This document shows positions 57,341 through 64,000 of a stretch of 64,000 nt of DNA, one piece after another. Both the position numbers and the translations under genes were made by a program. Under the pieces are notes generated by a model. That model was not told the DNA's origin. It ran no database searches and saw nothing but the letters and a program-made list of their open reading frames with translations. Each line of letters opens with the position of its first letter. Position 1 is the stretch's first letter. This DNA comes from Eubacterium sp. (lineage in GTDB: Bacteria; Bacillota; Clostridia; Oscillospirales; Acutalibacteraceae): contig JAFSRN010000004.1 in assembly GCA_017446095.1 (NCBI GenBank), positions 1-64,000 on the forward strand, read 5' to 3'.

Positions 57341-60300
57341 ATGGATATTACTACTTCAAATAATAAACTTTTCGCCAACAAATTCTTTAACGGCGAAACG
57401 GTGAATTACGGCATCTGCTTTATGGCAGTAAGCTTTTTATTCATAGTACTAAAACAGTTTTGCAAAATCACCTTTGGTATGAGCGCCACCGTTGCAGTGA
57501 CGGTATCTTTTGTGATTGCGGCTGTTTTTTTGTTTTTGCTTGAGCGCAAATATGTGTTTAACAAAAAGGTTAAAACCGCACTGCCGCTGCAAGCCGCTTT
57601 GAGTGTTGTACGGCTTATTGTGGACTTTGGCTTTTACAAGTTAAGCGAGTTTTTATTCGGCAACATTTTGCGCGGACCCGACGCGTTGGTGTGCATTATT
57701 GCGGCAACGCTTATGCTCGTTTTCAATTACTATTTTGACAGGCTGATTGTGTTTGACTGCCGCTCAAATCCCGTTAATAACTACAACGGCAGAGCGTACA
57801 AGCTGTTTTTTGACAACCGTTTTGTAGTGCTTGCTGGCGTGGTTGCGTTTGCCTGCATATCGTTTGTATACATTGTATTAAAGGCGTTTCCGTACGGCGA
57901 AATCACTGTTATGCGTATGGATTTGTACCACCAGTACGGTCCGCTTTACTGCGAGCTTTTTGACAGGGTTACAGAGCATAAAAGCTTTATATATTCCTGG
58001 GTTTCGGGCGGCGGAACCTCTTTCCTCGGCAACTATTTTAATTATTTATCCTCGCCGTTTTCATTTATAATTCTGCTGTTTGACCGCAACCAGATGCCGT
58101 ATGCCATCACCACAATGGTTATGGTTAAGTGCGTGCTTTCATCCGTAACCTTTGCGTATTACCTTAAAATTTCACAAAAAAGTCACTGCTACGCAAGCGC
58201 CGCTTTCGGCACGCTGTATGCGTTTTGCGCTTACTTCCTTGCGTACTACTGGAACATTATGTGGCTTGACGGCATGATTCTGTTCCCGCTTATCATCCTC
58301 GGTATTGAAAAAATCGTTGATAACCGCAAGCCTTTATTGTACATTGCTTCGCTTACAGTGCTGCTTTACAGCACCTACTACATCGGTTTTATGACCTGCC
58401 TGTTTGCGATTGTTTACTTTATTGCTTACTTCCTTATTTCTTCAAACCCTGCAGACACGCCGTCTGCGCCGGTTAAACCGAAGAATACAGAGGGCAAAAA
58501 GGTTGTATTTTCGCTTGAGCCGCTGCGCCGCAACAAGTTCATCAGCAGCGGTTTCACCTTCGCTGCATCCTCGGCGTTTGCAGGTATGCTGTGCGCAGTA
58601 ACGCTTATTCCGATATACCTTATTCTGCAGTCGTCATCCGCGACTTCTGACTCGTGGCCGTCGAGCACGGAAACGTACTTTGACCTGCTTACGCTTATCA
58701 CCTCGCACCTCGCAGGACTCACCACAACAATACGTTCTTCGGGCGAGGATGTACTGCCGAACATTTACTGCGGCATACTGCCTGCTCTCCTGCTGCCGCT
58801 TTACATTATGAACAAAAAAATCGGCATTAAGGAAAAGACTGTAAACGTACTGCTGATACTGCTGTTTGTGTTCAGCTTTAACAACAACTACGCAAACTTT
58901 ATCTGGCACGCACTGCACTTCCCTAACGATTTGCCGTACCGCTTTTCGTTTATGTATTCGTTCTTAATCCTTGTAATCGGATACAGAACGCTTAAGTATA
59001 TCAAGGGAATCGGGTACAGGGATATCGCGATTGTGGGTATGTTCTGGGTAATGCTTGTGATGTTTTACCAGAAGTTCCCTACAGAGAAGTTTGCAGGCTT
59101 TACAATCTACGTTTCGCTCGGTCTAATTATGGCGTGGACTGCCGTTTTGCTCGTTATACGCAAAGGCAATCTTACTAAGTTCATACTCGGTGTAACGGTG
59201 TTATCTATCGCATTTTGTGAAATCATTATTGCCGACACTGCTGCAATTCCGTTAACTCACACTCAAGCTGAATATCTTGAGAACTATGCTGCGTATCAGG
59301 ACACGATTGAGCACGTGGAAAAAAATGACAAGGACTTTTACCGCCAGGAGCTCTGCTACCTTGATACGCGTATGGACCCGTGCCTGTACGGATATAACGG
59401 CATATCCGTATTCTCGTCAATGGCGTACGAAAAGTATTCGGGGCTGCAGTACTCGCTCGGTATGTTCGGCAACAGGATTAACTCTTACACATACAACACG
59501 CAGACGCCTGTTTACAATATGATGTACAACATTAAGTACCTCACACAGCGCCCGACGAGCATTACACCGTCCGACGATTTTTATGAGATGTACTATGCAG
59601 GCAAGGACGGACAGACTGACGTGTTCAAAAACAAATACTATATGCCGATTGCGTTTGTGACATCAAATGAGATTGACAAATGGGAGTGTGAGGAAGGCAA
59701 CCCGTTTGACGTGCAGGAGGACTTTATTGACCGCGCTGCAGGTGTGAGCAACATCTTTGTTCCGTGCAAGTATGTATCCACACAGACCTATAACTGCGAC
59801 TGCGAGGATATAACTGAAAACGGCGTATATTCCTTCTCAAAAGACGGTGAAAGCGATAGCGGCACTATTGACGTTACGCTTGAGGCTGCTACCGACAGCA
59901 ACCTGTATATTTACATCTCGTCAAGCGGCATTGACAACGTTAACTACTACTGGGATAACGACGGCGAAACAGCAGACCAGTATATTGACGAGCCTTACAT
60001 TATGGATTTGGGCAAGCACAAAAAGGGCGAGCAGATTCGCGTTGAGCTCAGCCTTGCAGGTATGGAAACCGACAGTTCGATTGTTGATTTTTACGCCTAC
60101 AGCATTGACAAGGATGTGTTTGAATCCGCCTATGATGTGCTTAAAAACGGCAAAATGGACGTTACAAAGCACGGTGACACCTTTATTGAAGGCACTGTAA
60201 ATGCAGGCTTTGACGGATATCTTTACACCTCTATCCCCTACGACGAGGGCTGGTCCGTTTACATTGACGGCGAGAAGGTTAAAACTTTTGAAATCGGCGA

Positions 60301-60487
60301 CTGTATGCTTGCTACAACGATTAAACCGGGCAAGCACACCGTTAAGTACAAGTTTACGCCTAAAGGCTTGAAGTATGGCGTTGTTATCAGCGCCGCTGCA
60401 TGGCTGTGCGTTATTGTGCTTTGTGTTTACAGGTTCCTTGTACGAAAAGGCAGAAAAAAGCAAATTCAAACATTGTTAATAATATAA
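57341..60487 (+). CDS. YfhO family polytopic membrane protein
   Basis: A 1048-aa protein of Pfam YfhO. The first two thirds hold about 13 membrane helices with the motif region FPYGEITVMRMDLYHQYGP and SWVSGGGTSFLGNYF in the first large outside loop, which is diagnostic. The last third is an extracytoplasmic beta-rich domain (YTSIPYDEGWSVYIDGEKV) followed by a final helix and basic tail. YfhO proteins are GT-C-like; in Gram-positives they glycosylate lipoteichoic or wall teichoic acid. The start at 57341 has AAGGTG six bases upstream; the next ATG upstream is only three bases earlier. Confidence 0.92.
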   Translation: MDITTSNNKLFANKFFNGETVNYGICFMAVSFLFIVLKQFCKITFGMSATVAVTVSFVIAAVFLFLLERKYVFNKKVKTALPLQAALSVVRLIVDFGFYKLSEFLFGNILRGPDALVCIIAATLMLVFNYYFDRLIVFDCRSNPVNNYNGRAYKLFFDNRFVVLAGVVAFACISFVYIVLKAFPYGEITVMRMDLYHQYGPLYCELFDRVTEHKSFIYSWVSGGGTSFLGNYFNYLSSPFSFIILLFDRNQMPYAITTMVMVKCVLSSVTFAYYLKISQKSHCYASAAFGTLYAFCAYFLAYYWNIMWLDGMILFPLIILGIEKIVDNRKPLLYIASLTVLLYSTYYIGFMTCLFAIVYFIAYFLISSNPADTPSAPVKPKNTEGKKVVFSLEPLRRNKFISSGFTFAASSAFAGMLCAVTLIPIYLILQSSSATSDSWPSSTETYFDLLTLITSHLAGLTTTIRSSGEDVLPNIYCGILPALLLPLYIMNKKIGIKEKTVNVLLILLFVFSFNNNYANFIWHALHFPNDLPYRFSFMYSFLILVIGYRTLKYIKGIGYRDIAIVGMFWVMLVMFYQKFPTEKFAGFTIYVSLGLIMAWTAVLLVIRKGNLTKFILGVTVLSIAFCEIIIADTAAIPLTHTQAEYLENYAAYQDTIEHVEKNDKDFYRQELCYLDTRMDPCLYGYNGISVFSSMAYEKYSGLQYSLGMFGNRINSYTYNTQTPVYNMMYNIKYLTQRPTSITPSDDFYEMYYAGKDGQTDVFKNKYYMPIAFVTSNEIDKWECEEGNPFDVQEDFIDRAAGVSNIFVPCKYVSTQTYNCDCEDITENGVYSFSKDGESDSGTIDVTLEAATDSNLYIYISSSGIDNVNYYWDNDGETADQYIDEPYIMDLGKHKKGEQIRVELSLAGMETDSSIVDFYAYSIDKDVFESAYDVLKNGKMDVTKHGDTFIEGTVNAGFDGYLYTSIPYDEGWSVYIDGEKVKTFEIGDCMLATTIKPGKHTVKYKFTPKGLKYGVVISAAAWLCVIVLCVYRFLVRKGRKKQIQTLLII

Positions 60488-60490
60488 GTA

Positions 60491-60519
60491 TTGAACAAAA
60501 GAGCAATTTGTTGTAAAAT
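60491..60519 (+). promoter_or_regulatory. Promoter of the prs-like gene
   Basis: TTGAAC (60491-60496), a 17-base spacer and TAAAAT (60514-60519), right after the yfhO-like stop. Confidence 0.7.
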
Positions 60520-60562
60520 ATAAAAAATTGTATAAACGTGTAAATACGAGAGGAGTTACAAA

Positions 60563-61741
60563 ATGCCAAGAATCACTGCACAAGAGGTACAGACAATTCC
60601 GTATGGTCCACTGGGTATAGTTGCCCTTCCCGGTTGCGAAGAGCTTGCAAGGAAGATTGACAAGTACATCGTTACCTGGCGTGAAGAGCAGGTTGAAAAG
60701 CAGGAACATCTGATTTCGTTTTACGGCTATCAGCGCGATACGTATATGATTGAAACGAGCCTTGTACGTTTCGGTTCAGGTGAAGGTAAAGCCGTTATCA
60801 GCGACACTATCAGAGGCTACGACCTGTTTATAGTTGCCGACTGCTTTAACTATTCCGTAAAATACAAAATGTACGGTATGGACGTTCCGAAGTCGCCTGA
60901 CGACCATTATTCCGATTTAAAGCGCGTTATCTCTGCGGCTTCAAGCAAGGCAAAGAGAATTAACGTTATTATGCCTATGCTTTACGAAGGCAGGCAGCAT
61001 AAGCGTTCATCAAGAGAATCTCTTGACTGTGCAATGGCACTGCAGGAACTCATCGATCTCGGCGTTGAGAATATCATCACATTTGACGCGCACGACCAGA
61101 GAGTTCAGAACTCAATTCCTCATAAATCGTTTGAAAACGTAATGCCTACATACCAGATGATTAAGGCGCTGGTTGAAACGGTTGACGACTTGTCAATCGA
61201 CCCGGATCACCTTATGATTATCTCGCCTGATGAAGGCGCGATGCACAGATGCATTTACTTTGCAACGCAGCTCGGCGTTAACCTTGGTATGTTCTACAAG
61301 CGCCGCGACTACACGCAGGTTGTAAACGGCAGGAACCCGATTGTTGCGCACCAGTACCTTGGTGAGAGCGTTGAGGGCAAAGACCTTATCATCGTTGACG
61401 ATATGATTTCGTCAGGTGAAAGTATGCTTGAGGTTGCACGCAAGCTCAAGGAACTCAAGGCTAACAGAATCTTTGTTTGCTGCTCGTTCGGTCTTTTCTG
61501 CAACGGACTTGAGGTGTTTGACAAGGCGCACGAGGACGGCATTTTTGAAAAGTTATATACTACCAACGGCATCTATCAGCCGCCCGAGCTTCTTGCGCGT
61601 GACTGGTATGAAAGCGTTGAGCTTTCAAAGTATCTTGCTTATTTTCTTGATACAATCAACCACGATTTATCAGTATCTTCACTGCTTAATTCGTCAAGCA
61701 AGATTCATCAGTTGCTTATAAATAAAGGACTCAAAAAATAA
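60563..61741 (+). CDS. Ribose-phosphate pyrophosphokinase, divergent long form
   Basis: Makes PRPP from ribose-5-phosphate and ATP for nucleotide, histidine and tryptophan synthesis. The 392-aa protein is about 75 residues longer than standard Prs. It has the two phosphoribosyltransferase-like halves, FDAHDQRVQNSI in place of the usual FDLHAxQIQGFF, and the PRPP loop IIVDDMISSGES where class I enzymes have VDDMIDTAGT. This long form is a recurrent clostridial group. GAGAGGAG precedes the ATG. Since key loops differ, activity is inferred from the family. Confidence 0.85.
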   Translation: MPRITAQEVQTIPYGPLGIVALPGCEELARKIDKYIVTWREEQVEKQEHLISFYGYQRDTYMIETSLVRFGSGEGKAVISDTIRGYDLFIVADCFNYSVKYKMYGMDVPKSPDDHYSDLKRVISAASSKAKRINVIMPMLYEGRQHKRSSRESLDCAMALQELIDLGVENIITFDAHDQRVQNSIPHKSFENVMPTYQMIKALVETVDDLSIDPDHLMIISPDEGAMHRCIYFATQLGVNLGMFYKRRDYTQVVNGRNPIVAHQYLGESVEGKDLIIVDDMISSGESMLEVARKLKELKANRIFVCCSFGLFCNGLEVFDKAHEDGIFEKLYTTNGIYQPPELLARDWYESVELSKYLAYFLDTINHDLSVSSLLNSSSKIHQLLINKGLKK

Positions 61742-61756
61742 AAGGACTTGACTGCT

Positions 61757-62266
61757 ATGAAAATCAAAAAGTTATCTAAAAAACAGCTTATTGTTTTTAT
61801 AATTATTGCGGTGCTTCTCGTCGTAACCGTACCTACGGGTATTTACTGTGGCGTTAAGCAGGAAACACCTGCCCAAGTTTTTTCGCAGATGTTTACGGAT
61901 GAGGATAAGCTAATCAACAAGTGGCAGAGCGAAAAGGCTGCTTCGGCTTACGAATTCAGGGATGACGGCACTTACGAGAGCTACATAAGCACATTCAGCT
62001 TTACCGGCAACTACAAGGTTGAGGGCAAAAAACTGATACTGTTTAACCCCGGTTCAAACGGTAAGGTTGTATATAAATATGACATTGGCAAAAAGGGCAA
62101 CATCACCACGCTCACCCTTGTGCTGCTTGAGCAAAACGGCACAAAGGCAGAGGATGAAGACGAGGTCGTTTACAAGCAGGTTGACCACATCAACACAAAG
62201 TCTATTACAGACCTGTTCAGCGACTATGCCAACGACATTAAAGAGGAGAAATCCGAAGATAAGTAA
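61757..62266 (+). CDS. Unknown membrane-anchored protein with a small lipocalin-like domain
   Basis: A 169-aa protein: a basic N-terminus, one membrane helix at about 10-30 and an outside domain. The pattern DDGTYESYISTFSFTGNYKV, then GKKLILF and TTLTLVLLEQNGTK, is like the short beta-barrel modules (DUF5640 and relatives) in clostridial exported proteins. There is a cysteine after the helix (GIYCGV) but it does not fit a lipobox. The ATG at 61757 is chosen with AAAGGA about ten bases upstream; a TTG at 61748 is too close. It is downstream of the prs-like gene and probably co-transcribed. Confidence 0.65.
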   Translation: MKIKKLSKKQLIVFIIIAVLLVVTVPTGIYCGVKQETPAQVFSQMFTDEDKLINKWQSEKAASAYEFRDDGTYESYISTFSFTGNYKVEGKKLILFNPGSNGKVVYKYDIGKKGNITTLTLVLLEQNGTKAEDEDEVVYKQVDHINTKSITDLFSDYANDIKEEKSEDK

Positions 62267-62267
62267 C

Positions 62268-62298
62268 AATTAAAGCCGTCGATAAGACGGTTTTAATT
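62268..62298 (+). terminator. Terminator before spoIIID
   Basis: AATTAAAGCCGTC pairs with GACGGTTTTAATT (13 positions, one G-T wobble, loop GATAA), with T-rich exit. It separates the prs unit from spoIIID. Confidence 0.82.
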
Positions 62299-62300
62299 TT

Positions 62301-62329
62301 GCATAAATTCTCCGCTGTTTTCATATGAT
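62301..62329 (+). promoter_or_regulatory. Candidate SigE promoter of spoIIID
   Basis: GCATAAA (62301-62307), exactly 14 bases, then CATATGAT (62322-62329). This is near the SigE pattern of B. subtilis. The spoIIID gene is known to be SigE-dependent there. Confidence 0.6.
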
Positions 62330-62347
62330 TACCGAAGGGGTAATAAT

Positions 62348-62611
62348 ATGAAAAGATACGATGTAGATAAACGGTGCATAGAACTCGGCGTATATATTGC
62401 CGAAAGCGGCGCAACGGTCAGGCAGGCGGCAGAGGTATTTGGCATATCGAAATCGACTGTACATATTGACGTAACAAAGCGGCTAAAACAAATAAAACCT
62501 GCGCTTTACAGCGAGGTTGAAAAGGTTTTGCAAACCAACAAGGCGCAGCGGCATATCCGCGGCGGCAACGCCACTAAAGAAAAATACAGACAAATGGCAA
62601 AAAAATGTTGA
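62348..62611 (+). CDS. spoIIID: Sporulation transcriptional regulator SpoIIID
   Basis: An 87-aa DNA-binding protein that adjusts SigE-dependent genes in the mother cell and promotes sigK. It is very close to B. subtilis SpoIIID: YDVDKRCIELGVYI, then the helix-turn-helix TVRQAAEVFGISKSTVHIDV and a basic C-terminal helix. GAAGGGG lies seven bases upstream. The gene is single, between a terminator and the proC promoter. Confidence 0.97.
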   Translation: MKRYDVDKRCIELGVYIAESGATVRQAAEVFGISKSTVHIDVTKRLKQIKPALYSEVEKVLQTNKAQRHIRGGNATKEKYRQMAKKC

Positions 62612-62636
62612 TTTACACGCTTTAATATGTTAAAAT
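62608..62636 (+). promoter_or_regulatory. Promoter of proC
   Basis: TTGATT (62608-62613), a 17-base spacer and TAAAAT (62631-62636). The -35 box contains the TGA stop codon of spoIIID. Confidence 0.68.
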
Positions 62637-62664
62637 ATTTGTATTAAAACTAGGAAGTATAATT

Positions 62665-63462
62665 ATGAAACTTGGATTTATCGGCTGCGGAAATATGGCT
62701 ACTGCCATTATCGGCGGCATAGTTGAAAAAGAAATTGTACAAGGCGGCGACATCAATGTTTTTGACGTTTATTCCCCCGCCGCAGAAGCGTTAAATAAGG
62801 CTTACGGCGTGAACGTGCTTGACGGCGAAATCAGCGTAGTTAAGCAGTCCGACGTGGTTGTGCTTGCAGTTAAGCCGAACGTACTCGGCAGCGTGCTGAC
62901 AAAGATTAACATTGCACTTGACGAGAGCGACACGCTGCTTATTTCTATTGCAGCAGGCAAGGACCTTGCGTTTATGCGCTCAATGCTGTCGCACGACAAC
63001 AGAATTATCCGCGTTATGCCTAACATCAATGCAAAGGTAGGCGCGGCGATTTCCGCTTTCACGGCAAACTCAAATGCAACTGACGATGATAAGGAAACCT
63101 GCAGGACGCTATTTGAGGGTATAGGCAGCGTTATGGAACTTGACGAGGCGCAGTTCCCGCTTTTCGGCGTGCTTGGCGGCTGTTCCCCTGCTTTTGCCTA
63201 TATGTTTATTGACGCGCTTGCAAGAGCAGGCGTACAAAACGGAATGAAAAAGGACGTTGCGCTTGAAATCGCAGCGCAGGCTGTTCGCGGCAGCGCGGAG
63301 ATGATTCTTAAAAGCGGCATACATCCGTATGAATTGATTGATATGGTTTGCTCACCGGGCGGCACTACCATTGAAGGTGTGCAGTCGCTTAAGGCTGACG
63401 GGCTTGAAAACGCTGTTACAAACGCAGTTAACAAGGCGGTTGAAAAGGACAGTAAGTTATAG
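62665..63462 (+). CDS. proC: Pyrroline-5-carboxylate reductase
   Basis: Reduces P5C to proline with NAD(P)H. The 265-aa protein has the Rossmann start GFIGCGNMATAIIGG, VVLAVKPN, RVMPNINAKVG and the C-terminal signature region ending in PGGTTIEGVQSL. The ligand-loop Asn-Ile-Asn differs from the more usual NTP. AGGAAG precedes the ATG. Confidence 0.95.
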   Translation: MKLGFIGCGNMATAIIGGIVEKEIVQGGDINVFDVYSPAAEALNKAYGVNVLDGEISVVKQSDVVVLAVKPNVLGSVLTKINIALDESDTLLISIAAGKDLAFMRSMLSHDNRIIRVMPNINAKVGAAISAFTANSNATDDDKETCRTLFEGIGSVMELDEAQFPLFGVLGGCSPAFAYMFIDALARAGVQNGMKKDVALEIAAQAVRGSAEMILKSGIHPYELIDMVCSPGGTTIEGVQSLKADGLENAVTNAVNKAVEKDSKL

Positions 63463-63508
63463 TAAACAAGTGCTTTTGCACTAATTATAAAGTAAAGGAG
63501 TATAATTT

Positions 63509-64000
63509 ATGAGGTACGAAATTCAAGGCGGTAGCTTTCCGGTTGCAATTTGTAATCTGGAACCTAACGAAACAATGATCACAGAAGGCGGCGGCATGAG
63601 CTGGATGAGCCCGAATATGCAGATGCAGACAACGTCTAACGGCGGCATCGGCAAAATGCTCGGCAGAATGGTTACTAAAGAGAGCCTGTTCCAGAACAAA
63701 TACACCGCAATGGGCGGTCCCGGCATGATTGCATTTGCAAGCAGCCTTCCGGGTGAGATTATGGCGCTCAACATTGCACCTGGCAGCGAGTACGTTGCAC
63801 AGAAGGCATCATTCCTTGCAAGCACTGAGGGCGTACAGCTTTCCACCTTCTTCCAGAAGAAACTCGGCGCAGGCTTCTTTGGCGGCGAAGGCTTTATTAT
63901 GCAGAAGCTCAGCGGTCAGGGTGTTGCTTTTGTTGAGATTGACGGCTCGGCTATTAAATACCAGCTTGCACCCGGTCAGCAGATGATTGTTGACACAGGT
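63509..64000 (+). CDS. TIGR00266/AIM24 family protein (cut by right edge)
   Basis: The first 164 codons of a gene that runs past the window. It starts MRYEIQGGSFPVAIC with AAAGGAG eight bases upstream. The segments MITEGGGMSWMS, NIAPGSEYVAQKASFLAS and the glycine-rich FFGGEGFIMQKLSGQG are diagnostic of the TIGR00266/AIM24 beta-rich fold. The bacterial function is unknown. A small hairpin (AGTGC-TTTT-GCACT) lies in the gap after proC. Confidence 0.9.
   Translation, partial: MRYEIQGGSFPVAICNLEPNETMITEGGGMSWMSPNMQMQTTSNGGIGKMLGRMVTKESLFQNKYTAMGGPGMIAFASSLPGEIMALNIAPGSEYVAQKASFLASTEGVQLSTFFQKKLGAGFFGGEGFIMQKLSGQGVAFVEIDGSAIKYQLAPGQQMIVDTG

Overview
The window is chromosomal DNA from a spore-forming Firmicute, most likely a gut-type clostridium of the Ruminococcaceae/Oscillospiraceae. 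Four observations support this. There is a complete spoIIIAA-AH operon plus spoIIID. The order spoIIIA - asp23 - nusB - xseA - xseB - ispA - dxs - tlyA - argR - recN matches the Bacillus subtilis yqh/yqi region. Recombination is by the AddAB type. The intergenic spaces carry short hairpin repeats of a kind common in this group. GC content is moderate by eye, and vegetative promoters are of the SigA type (TTGAAT/TTGACA, 17 bp, TATAAT). Almost all genes lie on the minus strand, are very tightly packed and overlap by 1-30 bases.

Layout. 1-430: AT-rich spacer with a strong minus-strand promoter and leader that look like the start of an rRNA operon lying beyond the left edge. 450-1364: metA (plus), predicted to be a homoserine O-acetyltransferase. 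1407-2393: a WYL-domain regulator (minus). 2420-13649: a twelve-gene minus-strand chain read dgt - dnaG - sigA - DUF896 - tmk - DUF2156 - GNAT - DJ-1 - 5-FCL - mltG - U32 - PBP, which couples DNA and nucleotide metabolism to the cell wall. 13784-15171: a plus-strand pair, metallophosphoesterase and YbaK-like deacylase. 15173-15511: a MITE-like element with inverted ends. 15509-16434: yigZ and rpmE. 16522-32324: a second long minus-strand chain read ligA - unknown membrane protein - murD - two M42 peptidases - GNAT - PLP enzyme - DUF2461 - addB - addA. 32439-36013: dut, bracketed by two copies of a hairpin repeat, then a two-component system. 36174-36515: an EndoA/MazF RNase with no antitoxin next to it. 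36655-38377: a stand-alone TrpB-like synthase under a T-box riboswitch with a Trp (UGG) specifier. 38374-41600: a GH51 arabinofuranosidase and a secreted beta-helix protein, placed after tyrS. 41601-52428: tyrS and the conserved recN-to-asp23 block. 52497-57207: spoIIIAH-AA. 57341-64000: plus-strand genes yfhO-like, prs-like, an unknown anchored protein, spoIIID, proC and a TIGR00266/AIM24 gene cut by the right edge.

How they work together. Most genes are housekeeping: replication initiation (dnaG, sigA), dNTP pool control (dgt, tmk, dut), repair (addAB, ligA, recN, xseAB), isoprenoid precursors (dxs, ispA), wall synthesis (murD, mltG, PBP) and translation (tyrS, rpmE, nusB, tlyA). Sporulation genes have candidate SigE promoters, consistent with mother-cell expression. 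I found no CRISPR array, tRNA, phage, transposase or defence island, and no clear wholly new system. The most interesting signals are regulatory or structural: the Trp T-box on a lone TrpB2, the hairpin repeat family with compensatory stem changes (one copy supplies the dut stop codon), the MITE-like element, the inverted repeat lying over the 13.7 kb promoter, the lone EndoA and the TsaD-like paralogue.
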